DNA from: Citricoccus sp. SGAir0253
GTDB taxonomy: Bacteria; Actinomycetota; Actinomycetes; Actinomycetales; Micrococcaceae
DNA: 64,000 nucleotides
Reading direction: 5' to 3'
NCBI RefSeq assembly: GCF_005877055.1
Contig: NZ_CP039424.1
Coordinates: 1,674,001-1,738,000, forward strand
Shown here: positions 15,805 through 24,503 of the stretch, piece after piece
Layout of the letters: every line of letters begins with the position of its first letter
How positions within the stretch are numbered: the first letter of the stretch is position 1
Program-made: the position numbers and the translations under genes
The notes under the pieces: model-generated
Seen by the model: the letters and a program-made list of their open reading frames with translations, nothing else
The model's database searches: none
What the model was told of the DNA's origin: nothing

Positions 15805-17946
15805 CTAGATCCGGGCCGCGAGGCGGGTGGCCTGCTCGATCGCCCGGCGAGCGTCCAGCTCGGCGGCCACGTCGGCCCCGCCCACGAGGACGACGTCGGC
15901 CCCGGCGGCCACGAGCGGGGCGTGCAGGTCCCGCCGGGAGACCTGGCCCGCGCACACGACGACGTCGTCCACCGCCAGCACGCGCGGGACCCCGTCCACC
16001 TCGAGGTGCAGGCCGGCGTCGTCGATCCGCACGTAGCGGGCGCCCGTGACGAACTCGACGCCGCGGGCGCGCAGCGTGGCCCGGTGCACCCAGCCGGTGG
16101 TGCGCCCCAGGCCCGCGCCCATCGGCGTCGCCCTGCGCTGCACCAGGTGCACCCGCCGGGGCGGCGGTGCCGGGCGCGGCGTGGTGAGCCCGCCCCGGCC
16201 GGCGAAGTCCGGGTCCACGCCCCACTGCGCCTGCCAGTCCGCCAGCGCCGGTCCCCGGCCGCCGTCGCCGGGCTCGGACAGCAGCCCGGCCACGTCGAAG
16301 CCGATGCCCCCGGCCCCGATCACGGCCACGCGCTCGCCGCAGCGCACCCGCCCGGCCACGACATCCGGATAGGCGTGCACTTCCGGCCGGTCGATGCCGG
16401 GCAGGTCCGGCTCGCGCGGCACCACGCCGGTGGCCAGGACGACCCGGTCGTAGCCGCCCGCGAGCAGCTCCGCCGCGTCCACGGCGTGGCCGAGCCGCAC
16501 GTGCACGCCCGTCTCCCCCAGGCGGACGGCGAAGTAGCGCAGGGTCTCGGCGAACTCCTCCTTGCCCGGGATCTCCCGGGCCAGGCGGAATTGCCCGCCG
16601 ATCTCCGCCCCGGCCTCGAAGAGGTCCACGCGGTGACCACGGGCTGCCGCCTCGGTGGCGGCGGCCAGGCCCGCCGGGCCGGCGCCCACGACGGCGATGC
16701 GGCGCCCCGCCGCCGGCGCCGCCCGGTGCGCCCGTGGCAGTGCGGGCGCGGCGGGAGCCGGGGCGAGGGGCAGCAGCGGACGGTCCGGCAGGGGCGGGAA
16801 CGCCGGGTCCGTCTCGCGGCCGGCCCGGGGGTTGACGAGGCACGTCGCGGGCCGGCCCTGGAAGGCGTGGTCGAGGCAGGCCTGGTTGCAGGCGATGCAC
16901 GTGTTGATGCGCTCCGGGGTCCCGGCGGCGGCCTTCGCCACCCACTGCGGGTCGGCCAGCAGGGGCCGGGCCATCATGACGAGGTCGGCGTGCCCGGCCG
17001 CCAGGACCCGCTCGGCGGTGTCCGGCATGTTGATGCGGTTCGCGGCGGCCACGGGGATGGTCACCACCTCGCGGACGCGGCGGGTGAAGTCGGTGAAGGC
17101 GGCCCGCGGCACGGACGTGGCGATGGTCGGCACCCGGGACTCGTGCCAGCCGATCCCGGTGTCCAGCAGGTCCGCCCCGGCGGCCTCGAGCTCGCGGGCG
17201 AGGTCGAGGACCTCGGCGAGGGTCTGGCCCTCGGGGACCAGGTCCACCACGGACAGCCGGAAGGCGATGAGGAAGTCCGGGCCGGCCGCCGCGCGGATCC
17301 TCCGGACGACCTCGGTGGCCACGCGCCGGCGCCGCCGGGCGGACCCACCCCAGGCATCGGTGCGGTGGTTGGTGCGCGGGGCCAGGAACTCGTTGACGAG
17401 GTAGCCCTCGGAGCCCATGACCTCCACCCCGTCGTAGCCGGCCGCCCGCGCGAACCCCGCGGCGCGCACCACGTGGCGCACCGTGCGCTCCACGGCACCG
17501 GACGAGAGCCGGCGCGCCGTGAACGGGGTGATCGGCGCCCGTGACCGGTCCGGCCCGGCGGCCAGCGGGTGGTATGCGTAGCGGCCGGCGTGCAGCAGCT
17601 GGAGGGCGATCCGCCCGCCCTCGGCGTGCACCGCCTCGGTGACCATCCGGTGCGCGCGGGCCTCGCGCCACGAGGACAGGGTGCCGGCCCCCGGGGTGAG
17701 CCGGCCGGTCCGGTCCGGCGCGACGCCGCCGGTGATGATGAGGCCCACTCCCCCGTGTGCCCGTTCGGCGTAGAAGGCCGCCAGCCGGGGCGCGTCCCGG
17801 GGCTCGTCCTCCAGGCCCACATGCATCGAGCCCATGACCACCCGGTTGGCCAGGCGCAGCGGGCCGACCGTGACGGGCCGGAACAGGTGGGGGTAGGCGG
17901 TGGCGGGGCGGTCCGGGACGGGACGGCCGGCGGTCGGAGCGGTCAT
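15805..17946 (-). CDS. fadH: NADPH-dependent 2,4-dienoyl-CoA reductase
   Basis: The 713-residue protein has an old-yellow-enzyme barrel (about 20-360, FMN), with PHLFRPVTVGPLRLANRVVMGSMH and QLLHAGRYAYH. A 4Fe-4S site follows: CIACNQACL then a fourth Cys before LVNP (C-x2-C-x3-C-x11-C). The C-terminal part is an FAD/NAD(P) half, with GxGxxG motifs at VVGAGPAGLAAA and VIGAGGIGFDVAGLL. Length and order match E. coli FadH, which removes a double bond in oxidation of polyunsaturated fatty acids using NADPH. A related trimethylamine dehydrogenase-type enzyme is the main alternative. TAGTAT on the - strand (17954-17959), 7 bases before the ATG, indicates a leaderless start. Confidence 0.85.
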   Translation of the reverse strand: MTAPTAGRPVPDRPATAYPHLFRPVTVGPLRLANRVVMGSMHVGLEDEPRDAPRLAAFYAERAHGGVGLIITGGVAPDRTGRLTPGAGTLSSWREARAHRMVTEAVHAEGGRIALQLLHAGRYAYHPLAAGPDRSRAPITPFTARRLSSGAVERTVRHVVRAAGFARAAGYDGVEVMGSEGYLVNEFLAPRTNHRTDAWGGSARRRRRVATEVVRRIRAAAGPDFLIAFRLSVVDLVPEGQTLAEVLDLARELEAAGADLLDTGIGWHESRVPTIATSVPRAAFTDFTRRVREVVTIPVAAANRINMPDTAERVLAAGHADLVMMARPLLADPQWVAKAAAGTPERINTCIACNQACLDHAFQGRPATCLVNPRAGRETDPAFPPLPDRPLLPLAPAPAAPALPRAHRAAPAAGRRIAVVGAGPAGLAAATEAAARGHRVDLFEAGAEIGGQFRLAREIPGKEEFAETLRYFAVRLGETGVHVRLGHAVDAAELLAGGYDRVVLATGVVPREPDLPGIDRPEVHAYPDVVAGRVRCGERVAVIGAGGIGFDVAGLLSEPGDGGRGPALADWQAQWGVDPDFAGRGGLTTPRPAPPPRRVHLVQRRATPMGAGLGRTTGWVHRATLRARGVEFVTGARYVRIDDAGLHLEVDGVPRVLAVDDVVVCAGQVSRRDLHAPLVAAGADVVLVGGADVAAELDARRAIEQATRLAARI

Positions 17947-18008
17947 GCCCGGAATACTACTCGCGGGTAACTTCCGTGTCCGCCCCCGGCTCCGCCCCCG
18001 CCGGTTCC

Positions 18009-20159
18009 TCAGCCGCGCCGCCGGTCCACCGGAAGGTGCCGGTCCCACCAGCGCAGCACGTGCTCGAAGCGCGCCCGGCGGTGCCACGGGGTCCCGGAAC
18101 GGGACAGCTCGTGGTCCTCGCCCGGGAAGACGAGCAGCTCGGCCTCCACCCCGCGCGCCCACAGCCCCTGGTAGTACCGCTGGGCGTGCTCGATCGGGCA
18201 GCGCAGGTCCTGTTCCGAGTGGATGACCAGGGTGGGGGTGCGCACGCCGTCCACGTGCCGCATCGGGTTCTGCGCGCGCACCTGCTCCGGGTCGGTGCCG
18301 AAGTACTGCGGCGTGAAGAACCAGCCGATGTCGCTCGAGCCCAGGGCCGAGTCCGGGTCCAGGAAGCCGCGCTCGACGATCGCCGCGGTGAAGCGGTGGT
18401 CGTGGGCGGTGATCCAGGCGCTCATGTAGCCCCCGTAGGACCCGCCCATGATGCCCAGCCGCTGTCCGTCCAGCTCGCCGGTGCCGGCGGCGCCGAACTC
18501 CGCCAGCGCGCCGTCGAGGAAGCCCAGCAGGTCCTCGCGGTCCACGGTGCCCAGCCGGCCGCGGATCGCGGCCCCGTGCGCCGCCCCGTAGCCGTTCGAG
18601 CCGCGGGGGTTGCACATGACCACGGCGTACCCGGCCGCCACGAGCACCTGCGTCTCGTCGAACCAGGACCACGTGTACTGCGCGTAGGGGCCGCCGTGGA
18701 CGGTCAGCAGCACCGGGTGCGGGCCCGGGCCCGGCGGCACGAAGACCCAGCCGTGCACGGCGCCGCCGTCCACGGGGTACTCCCGTTCCCGGCCGGCCAC
18801 GGGCGCCAGCTCCTCGCGCCAGGAGGCGTTGGGGTCGAACAGCGCGGTCAGCCCCGTGCCCCGGTGCTGGAGGCCGACGACGCCCGGGGACTGCTCCGTC
18901 GTGTAGGACACCGCCAGCGTGCCCCCGGCCTCCGACGCCCCCCGCACCTCGCCGCGGCCGTCCACGAGGACCTCGGGGTGGCCGTGGTGGGACATCCACA
19001 CCAGCACGGTGCGGCCGCGGTGCTCGGCCAGCGCCAGCACGTTGTCCTGCCCGGAGGGCTGCAGCGGGCCGGCGGAGCAGTCCATCGACTCCGGGTCCGT
19101 GAGCAGGCGGGGCTCGAGGGTGGGCGCCGGGCGCTCCCAGCCCGTGGTCGCGTCCCGCACGGCGGTGGGCGCCGGCACGGCGTGGACTCCCGTGTTGGCG
19201 GCCACGAACTCCAGCCCGGTCGCGCCCAGGCGCACCCCCTGCAGGTACAGCCACTCGCCGTTGCGGGACACGCACGGCGCCGAGAAGGACACCTCCGCGG
19301 CGGTGCCGCCGGCCACGAGGCGGACCGCGCCGTCGTCGGGGTGCGCCGGGTCCGCGGTCCGGGCGTCCACCATCGCGACGGCGGTGCGCAGGTCCAGTCC
19401 GGACCCGGCCGCCGGGGTGGTGGTGAAGAAGACGTGGCGGCAGTCCGCGGCGTACACCGGGTCGGTGGCCTCCCGCTCGCCGCCGGTGAGCTGCCGGGCG
19501 GGCGGCACGGCCGCGTCGTGCCGGGCCGTGCTGCCGGCGCGGCCGACGTCCTCGCCGGCCGGCGCCACGGCACGGCCGCGCGGGGCGAACACGGGCTCGG
19601 CGTCGGCGTCCGGCACCGGGAGCTCGAACAGCTGGGCGCGCTGGTCCACGGTGTAGCCGCGGCCGTTGACGCGGTGGTCCGGGCCCGTGAGCAGCCGCGG
19701 GTCCTCCTGCCCGGGCCCCACGTCGGCCAGGGTGCCGTAGCGGCCCGGCTCCGGGACGGGGGCGCTGAACACGATCCAGGCCGAGTCCGGCGACCAGTTG
19801 AACTGCCTGACGCCGAGGGGGCGGTCGGTGACCACGCGCGCCTCGCCACCGGCCAGGGGCAGGATCGCGAGCTGGGGCGCCGAGTCCGCCGGGGAGCCGC
19901 CGTCGCCGGAGCCGGGGGCCGGCGCGCGCAGGAAGGCCACGAGGCGTCCGTCCGGGGAGACGCGGGGGGACGAGTCCCGGTAGCCGCGGGTGAGCCGCCG
20001 CGGCGGCGCGGAACGGTCCGTGGCGACGAGCCACAGCTGGCCGGTGTAGCCGTCCGTGGCGAAGTCCGGCCTCGTGGTGGCCACCACGAGGCGGCGCCCG
20101 TCCGGGGTGAGGGTGGGCACGCCGGTCGTCGTGATGAGGTCGAGCTGCTCTGGTCGCAT
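18009..20159 (-). CDS. S9 prolyl oligopeptidase-family serine peptidase
   Basis: The 716-residue protein has an N-terminal beta-propeller of repeated WSPD/SPDGR blades (about 10-430) and a C-terminal alpha/beta-hydrolase (about 460-716). The catalytic Ser, near residue 573, is in GIMGGSYGGYMS. The Asp is in HSEQDLRCP (about 650) and the His in GEDHELSRSG (about 683). It resembles acylaminoacyl-peptidase/dipeptidyl-peptidase-type S9C enzymes that cut short peptides in the cytoplasm. No signal peptide. TAGGTT lies 6 bases before the ATG at 20159, so this start fits a leaderless mRNA; an ATG two codons upstream directly abuts the box and is less likely. Divergent from the NfeD gene. Confidence 0.85.
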   Translation of the reverse strand: MRPEQLDLITTTGVPTLTPDGRRLVVATTRPDFATDGYTGQLWLVATDRSAPPRRLTRGYRDSSPRVSPDGRLVAFLRAPAPGSGDGGSPADSAPQLAILPLAGGEARVVTDRPLGVRQFNWSPDSAWIVFSAPVPEPGRYGTLADVGPGQEDPRLLTGPDHRVNGRGYTVDQRAQLFELPVPDADAEPVFAPRGRAVAPAGEDVGRAGSTARHDAAVPPARQLTGGEREATDPVYAADCRHVFFTTTPAAGSGLDLRTAVAMVDARTADPAHPDDGAVRLVAGGTAAEVSFSAPCVSRNGEWLYLQGVRLGATGLEFVAANTGVHAVPAPTAVRDATTGWERPAPTLEPRLLTDPESMDCSAGPLQPSGQDNVLALAEHRGRTVLVWMSHHGHPEVLVDGRGEVRGASEAGGTLAVSYTTEQSPGVVGLQHRGTGLTALFDPNASWREELAPVAGREREYPVDGGAVHGWVFVPPGPGPHPVLLTVHGGPYAQYTWSWFDETQVLVAAGYAVVMCNPRGSNGYGAAHGAAIRGRLGTVDREDLLGFLDGALAEFGAAGTGELDGQRLGIMGGSYGGYMSAWITAHDHRFTAAIVERGFLDPDSALGSSDIGWFFTPQYFGTDPEQVRAQNPMRHVDGVRTPTLVIHSEQDLRCPIEHAQRYYQGLWARGVEAELLVFPGEDHELSRSGTPWHRRARFEHVLRWWDRHLPVDRRRG

Positions 20160-20233
20160 GTCCATAACCTACGTTGTCGGATGCGGGGTGAGGAGGCAGG
20201 ATGGGGGCAGGACGCAGCCGGCGGGAGGCCACG

Positions 20234-20728
20234 ATGCTCGAGTGGGTGGGGGACAACCTCTGGGCCCTGTGGCTGGCCCTGGCCGTCGTCTTCGCGGTGG
20301 TCGAGGTCTTCGTCCTGGACCTCGTGTTCCTCATGCTCGCCGCCGGGGCGGCCGCCGCCCTCGCCGCCGCCCTCGCCGGCGGGGAGACCTGGCTGCAGAT
20401 CACCCTGTTCTCCGCCGTCTCCCTGCTCATGCTCGCGGCCGTGCGCCCCACGGCCCTGCGGCACCTGCGGAAGGGACCACCGGACCAGCTGACCAACGTC
20501 GACACCCTGCCCGGCCGGACGGCGATCGTCCTCGAGGACACCGGCGCGACCGCCGGACTCGCCAAGGTGGACGGCGAGACGTGGACCGCCCGCTCGGCCA
20601 CGGGGGCCGTGATCCCGGCCGGGGCCGAGGCGGAGGTCGACCGCGTGGAGGGGGCCACGCTCGTCATCCACCCGCGGCCGGTCATCGACTGGGAGTCCGG
20701 CGCCCCCGGACTGCCCGGCGGCGCCTGA
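20234..20728 (+). CDS. NfeD-family membrane protein
   Basis: This 164-residue protein has two or three membrane helices in residues 5-75 (LWALWLALAVVFAVVEVFVL and following) and a soluble C-terminal OB-fold (TLPGRTAIVLEDTGATAGL to LVIHPRP). This is the short NfeD1b type, which lacks the ClpP-like protease domain. NfeD proteins pair with stomatin/SPFH proteins in membrane microdomains; the next gene encodes exactly such a protein, 58 bases downstream. GGGAGG precedes the ATG at 20234; the frame is open 33 bases further up without a better site. Confidence 0.85.
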   Translation: MLEWVGDNLWALWLALAVVFAVVEVFVLDLVFLMLAAGAAAALAAALAGGETWLQITLFSAVSLLMLAAVRPTALRHLRKGPPDQLTNVDTLPGRTAIVLEDTGATAGLAKVDGETWTARSATGAVIPAGAEAEVDRVEGATLVIHPRPVIDWESGAPGLPGGA

Positions 20729-20786
20729 GCCGCCCGCAGCATCCACACCAGCAGGCGGCCGCAGGCCGCAGGAGGGAGCACCGTCC

Positions 20787-21947
20787 GTGGAAACCATCAT
20801 CGTGCTCGCCGTGGTCGCCGTCCTGGTGGCCATCGTGCTCATCCGGGCCGTCCGGATCGTCCCCCAGGCGCGGGCCGGCATCGTGGAGCGGCTCGGCAAG
20901 TACCAGCGCACCCAGGGGGCCGGGCTCACGCTCATGGTGCCGTTCATCGACCGGATGCGCCCGCTCATGGACATGCGCGAGCAGGTCGTGTCCTTCCCGC
21001 CGCAGCCGGTCATCACGGAGGACAACCTCGTGGTGTCCATCGACACGGTGGTCTACTTCCAGGTCACCGACGCGAAGGCCGCGACCTACGAGATCAACAA
21101 CTACATCCACGCCGTGGAGCAGCTCACCACCACCACCCTGCGCAACGTGGTGGGCGGCATGAACCTCGAGGCGGCCCTGACCAGCCGCGACTCGATCAAC
21201 AACCAGCTGCGCGGCGTCCTGGACGAGGCCACCGGCAAGTGGGGGCTGCGGGTCTCCCGCGTGGAGCTCAAGGCGATCGACCCGCCCCACTCGATCCAGG
21301 ACTCGATGGAGAAGCAGATGCGCGCCGAGCGCGACCGCCGCGCTGCCATCCTCACCGCCGAGGGCACCAAGCAGGCCGAGATCCTCACGGCCGAGGGCGA
21401 GCGGCAGGCGGCGATCCTCGCGGCGGAGGGTGACGCGCAGGCGCGGATCCTGCGCGCCAACGCCGAGGCGGAGGCGATCCACGTGGTGTTCGAAGCCATC
21501 CACGAGGGACGCCCGGACCCGGAGCTGCTCGCCTACCAGTACCTGCAGGTGCTCCCGAGGATCGCCGAGGGCGAGGCGAACAAGCTGTGGGTGATCCCCG
21601 CGGAGTTCACGGAGGCGCTGGGACGGATGGGCGCGGCCTTCGCCGGGCCGTCCGGGGGTCCCGGCGCGGGGGCGGACGACGGCGGCCGGGACCGCGGAGG
21701 CACGGACCCCGCCGGCCCGGGCCGGCCGCGACCGGAGCGCGATCCCCTGCCCACGACCGCCGCCGCGCTGGGCGAGTCCGGCCGGGGCGTTCCCCTGGCC
21801 GACACCCCCCTCGAGGAGGCCCTCGCGCCGCCTCCCCTGCCCGGCGAGGAGCCGTCCGAGACCGCCGAGCGGGCCCTGAGGGCCGCCACGGAGCCGGCCG
21901 CGGACCCGGCCCCCGGCGCGGCCGGCGGGAACAAAGACGCTCCCTGA
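20787..21947 (+). CDS. SPFH/stomatin-family membrane scaffold protein
   Basis: The 386-residue protein has an N-terminal membrane anchor (residues 3-22), then a stomatin/prohibitin SPFH domain at about 25-190 (VPQARAGIVERLGKY and VTEDNLVVSIDTVVYFQV-like strands). A long Ala/Glu/Arg-rich coiled coil follows at 185-245, with three near-repeats of AILTAEG. The tail of about 100 residues is disordered and Pro/Gly/Asp-rich. Such proteins form large ring-like assemblies on the membrane. With NfeD just upstream it likely forms the usual NfeD-stomatin pair. The start is GTG at 20787 with GGAGGGAG about 10 bases before it. The acidic tail is longer than in typical homologues. Confidence 0.87.
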   Translation: METIIVLAVVAVLVAIVLIRAVRIVPQARAGIVERLGKYQRTQGAGLTLMVPFIDRMRPLMDMREQVVSFPPQPVITEDNLVVSIDTVVYFQVTDAKAATYEINNYIHAVEQLTTTTLRNVVGGMNLEAALTSRDSINNQLRGVLDEATGKWGLRVSRVELKAIDPPHSIQDSMEKQMRAERDRRAAILTAEGTKQAEILTAEGERQAAILAAEGDAQARILRANAEAEAIHVVFEAIHEGRPDPELLAYQYLQVLPRIAEGEANKLWVIPAEFTEALGRMGAAFAGPSGGPGAGADDGGRDRGGTDPAGPGRPRPERDPLPTTAAALGESGRGVPLADTPLEEALAPPPLPGEEPSETAERALRAATEPAADPAPGAAGGNKDAP

Positions 21948-21992
21948 GGCGTTGGCATCCCCGGAGCAGGACCCCCACCCCCGGCCGACCGG

Positions 21993-21998
21993 TAGACT
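21993..21998 (+). promoter_or_regulatory. -10 box for rbpA
   Basis: TAGACT, 48 bases before the rbpA ATG, would give a leader of about 40 bases carrying GGAAGGAG. I see no clear -35, which is common for this sigma class in actinobacteria. Confidence 0.4.
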
Positions 21999-22046
21999 GG
22001 TGGGTCGACGTCGTACCGCCCCACGAGGGGGCCGGAAGGAGACCGA

Positions 22047-22394
22047 ATGAGCGATCGCAGCCTGCGGGGCATGCGCTTGGGCGCCCAGTCCATGGAGTCC
22101 GAGGCGGGAGTGGAGCCCGCTCCGCGCCAGCGGGTGGAGTACCGCACCGAGGACGGCGAGCAGGTCTTCGTGATCTTCGCCACCGACGCGGAGATCCCCC
22201 CGACCTGGACCTCGAAGACCGGCAAGGAGGCGTTCCTGGTCGACGGCGAGAAGCCGGACGAGAGCGACGCCAAGCCGGTCCGCACCCACTGGGACATGCT
22301 GCTGGAGCGCCGCAGCATCGAGGAGCTCGAGGAGACCCTCGAGGGCCAGCTCAACAAGCTGCGCGAACGCCGCGGCGAGAAGACGGGCGGCTGA
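22047..22394 (+). CDS. rbpA: RNA polymerase-binding protein RbpA
   Basis: The 115-residue protein is recognised along its whole length. It has an N-terminal tail MSDRSLRGMRLGAQSMES, a core strand region PRQRVEYRTEDGEQ, the linker AEIPPTWTSKTGKEA, and the C-terminal sigma-interaction domain THWDMLLERRSIEELEE. RbpA binds RNA polymerase and principal sigma factors, stabilising open complexes in actinobacteria. The zinc-binding cysteines of some homologues are absent, as in the non-zinc class. GGAAGGAG lies 6 bases before the ATG. It converges on the dpm gene with a strong two-way terminator between them. Confidence 0.95.
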   Translation: MSDRSLRGMRLGAQSMESEAGVEPAPRQRVEYRTEDGEQVFVIFATDAEIPPTWTSKTGKEAFLVDGEKPDESDAKPVRTHWDMLLERRSIEELEETLEGQLNKLRERRGEKTGG

Positions 22395-22415
22395 CCCGGC
22401 CGCTCCGCACCCCCC

Positions 22416-22463
22416 GACGCACGAGACGCCCGCATCCGACCGGATGCGGGCGTCTCGTGCGTC
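22416..22463. terminator. Bidirectional terminator, 22-bp perfect stem
   Basis: GACGCACGAGACGCCCGCAT at 22416-22435, extended by CC, pairs perfectly with 22442-22463 across a 4-base loop. It lies between the convergent rbpA and dpm genes, 22 bases past rbpA and 28 bases from the dpm stop, so it can end transcripts from both sides. Confidence 0.85.
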
Positions 22464-22491
22464 CGGGCGGGGACGCCGGGGGCGAGGTGGG

Positions 22492-23223
22492 TCAGAGGCC
22501 CAGCCGGCCCTTCAGGATCGACCAGCGGGCGGCCAGGCCCCAGCGCGTCACGGAGGCGACCGCCTCGGTGACGATGTTCCCGCTCATCTTGGACTCCCCG
22601 TACTCGCGCTCCACGAAGGTGATCGGCACCTCCACGATGCGCTTGCCGAGCCGGGCGGTGCGGAAGGTCATGTCCACCTGGAAGCCGTACCCCTTGGACT
22701 GGACGTCGTCGAGGTCGATCGCGCGGAGGGTGTCCGCGCGGTAGGCGCGGTAGCCCGCCGTGACGTCGGTGAGCTTCAGGCCGAGCATGATGCGCGGGTA
22801 CAGCGAGCCGCACGCGGAGATCAGCTTGCGGTGGGCCGGCCAGTTGACCATCTTGCCCCCGGGCACCCGGCGGGAGCCGATGACGAGGTCGGCCCCGTCC
22901 ACGGCCTCGAGCAGGCGCGGCAGCTGCTCGGGCTGGTGCGAGCCGTCCGCGTCCATCTCCACGAGCACGTCGTAGCCGCGCTCGAGCCCCCAGTGGAACC
23001 CGGCGATGTACGCCCCGCCGAGGCCGTTCTTCTGGGTCCGGTGCAGCACGTGGACCTGGGGGTCGGAGGCGGCCGCGCGGTCGGCCCACTCCCCCGTGTC
23101 GTCCGGCGAGGCGTCGTCCACCACGAGCACGTCGGACTCCGGCACGGCCACGCGCAGCCGGTCGAGCGTGCGGGGCAGGGACTCGATCTCGTTGTACGTG
23201 GGGATGATCGTGAGCGTGCGCAT
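22492..23223 (-). CDS. Polyprenol monophosphomannose synthase
   Basis: This 243-residue GT2 enzyme begins [20 protein letters not shown]. It has [13 protein letters not shown], the DxD-type [14 protein letters not shown], the GSRRVPGG segment and the C-terminal [12 protein letters not shown]. This set is that of bacterial dolichol/polyprenol-phosphate mannose synthases (Ppm1 catalytic domain, Dpm). It transfers mannose from GDP-mannose to polyprenyl phosphate, the donor for lipoglycan and protein O-mannosylation. No membrane domain is fused, so an Lnt-like partner, if any, is elsewhere. GGAGG lies about 12 bases before the ATG. It follows the amidohydrolase gene, 122 bases downstream of its stop. 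Confidence 0.88.
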   Translation of the reverse strand: MRTLTIIPTYNEIESLPRTLDRLRVAVPESDVLVVDDASPDDTGEWADRAAASDPQVHVLHRTQKNGLGGAYIAGFHWGLERGYDVLVEMDADGSHQPEQLPRLLEAVDGADLVIGSRRVPGGKMVNWPAHRKLISACGSLYPRIMLGLKLTDVTAGYRAYRADTLRAIDLDDVQSKGYGFQVDMTFRTARLGKRIVEVPITFVEREYGESKMSGNIVTEAVASVTRWGLAARWSILKGRLGL

Positions 23224-23345
23224 GCTGGGGTGGTTCCTCCGGGTCGTCCGTGGGCATCGGCGGTCAGGTAGCAGTCAAGTATAGGGGGGCGCTCCGGTCC
23301 GGCCCGGGCGCCCGCGGTCGGGTCGCGCGGGGCCGGACCGGCGGG

Positions 23346-24503
23346 TCAGGGGCGCTCCAGCGGGGCGTCGGCGGAGCGGTACAGCACCTCGCCGTCCACC
23401 ACGGTGGCCAGGCAACGCGGGGCGGCGGTGCCCTCCTCGAGCACGGGCAGGAGGGGCGTGCCGGCCCGGGCGTCGGTGCTCCAGGCGGCCACGCGGCCGT
23501 CCGGGGCCTGCACGCTGAGGGCCTCGGTGGCCCACAGCGCGAAGGTGGCCGGGGCCGAGGGCGCGAGGCGGCCGGCCGCGGCGTGGGCGCCCGCGGCGGC
23601 CGCGGGCAGGGCGCGCAGCCCGGCGCGCGTGGCCGCGGCGAAGCCGGCCCGCGCGGAGATCCGCTGGGCGGGGTCCTCGTGCTCGAGGCAGGCGCGGATG
23701 CCCGCCCACGGGTCCGCCCCGTCGGCGCCGGTGCCGCTGCCCAGCGCCACCGGCACGCCCGCCGCGAGCAGGGAGGCCACGGGGGACGCAACGCGCCCGC
23801 CGGGAGCGGGGGCCACCGTGACGGAGGCGCTGGTGCGGGCGAGCACCGCCACGGCCTCCGGGTCCACCGGGCCGTTCCACGCCACGCGGTGGCGGGCCCG
23901 GCCGGTCGCGGCAGGGCCCTGCGCCTCCTCGGCGGCCTTCAGGGCGGAGACGACGGCGGCGAGGGCGTCGCCGTCCCGCGGGAGCAGGTAGGCCTGGACT
24001 CCCGCCGCGGTGGCGGCGGCGAGGAAGCCGGTGGTCCGCGCCGCGTCCAGCCCCTCCGGCCCCACGACGGCGGCCAGGCCGGCCATCGGCCCGGCTCCCC
24101 CGGCGTCCCGCGGGGACGGCACGACGGCGGCGGCCGCCTCCTCGGCCGAGGACGGCACGCGGTCCGGTCCCACGGCCGGGTAGCACACCGTGCGGTCGCC
24201 CGCGCGGTGCGCACCGGCCAGCGCGTCGTCCGGACCGGGGCCGCCGACGGTGGCGGACAGGAACACGCCATGGGCCGCGGGGGCGCCCGGGCCGGCGCCC
24301 GGGGCCAGGGAGTCCACGAAGGCCGGGGCCACGAGGGCGCCGTCGAGGTCCACGACCTCCCAGCCCGCCCCGGAGCGGGAAAGCATCTGCGCGGCCGTGT
24401 CATCGGCCCCCACCCAGGCGATCGACCCGCCGTCCACGAGCATCGCCGTGGCGTAGGGATCGGCCGTGGAGTGGAGGGTGCCGTTGACGTAGAGGGTGCT
24501 CAT
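23346..24503 (-). CDS. Amidohydrolase-like protein lacking the metal-binding motif
   Basis: The 385-residue protein starts like actinobacterial amidohydrolases (MSTLYVNGTLHSTADPYATA, then VDGGSIAWVGADD). It ends with the usual beta-sandwich strands (LATVVDGEVLYRS). Yet the strand that should read PGFVDxHxH reads VAPAFVDSLAPG, so both first metal-ligand histidines are gone. The late Asp motif reads GSGTGADGADPW rather than GSD. I expect it to be inactive as a metal hydrolase; a binding or structural role is possible. The frame is intact and GC3 is normal, so it is not simply decayed. Its ATG overlaps the helY stop by four bases (ATGA), so the two are translationally coupled. Confidence 0.75.
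   Translation of the reverse strand: MSTLYVNGTLHSTADPYATAMLVDGGSIAWVGADDTAAQMLSRSGAGWEVVDLDGALVAPAFVDSLAPGAGPGAPAAHGVFLSATVGGPGPDDALAGAHRAGDRTVCYPAVGPDRVPSSAEEAAAAVVPSPRDAGGAGPMAGLAAVVGPEGLDAARTTGFLAAATAAGVQAYLLPRDGDALAAVVSALKAAEEAQGPAATGRARHRVAWNGPVDPEAVAVLARTSASVTVAPAPGGRVASPVASLLAAGVPVALGSGTGADGADPWAGIRACLEHEDPAQRISARAGFAAATRAGLRALPAAAAGAHAAAGRLAPSAPATFALWATEALSVQAPDGRVAAWSTDARAGTPLLPVLEEGTAAPRCLATVVDGEVLYRSADAPLERP

Noticed and set aside
17947-20781. Extension of the FadH frame upstream as one 1,658-residue protein
   Set aside because: The extra part is Arg/Pro/Gly-rich and antisense-like to the S9 peptidase gene. The TAGTAT box 7 bases before ATG 17946 and the start of the flavin barrel fix the real start.
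20682-22289. 535-residue open frame opposite the stomatin gene
   Set aside because: It is the antisense of the stomatin and rbpA genes, His/Arg/Gly-rich and without a domain. The sense frames are well-known families.
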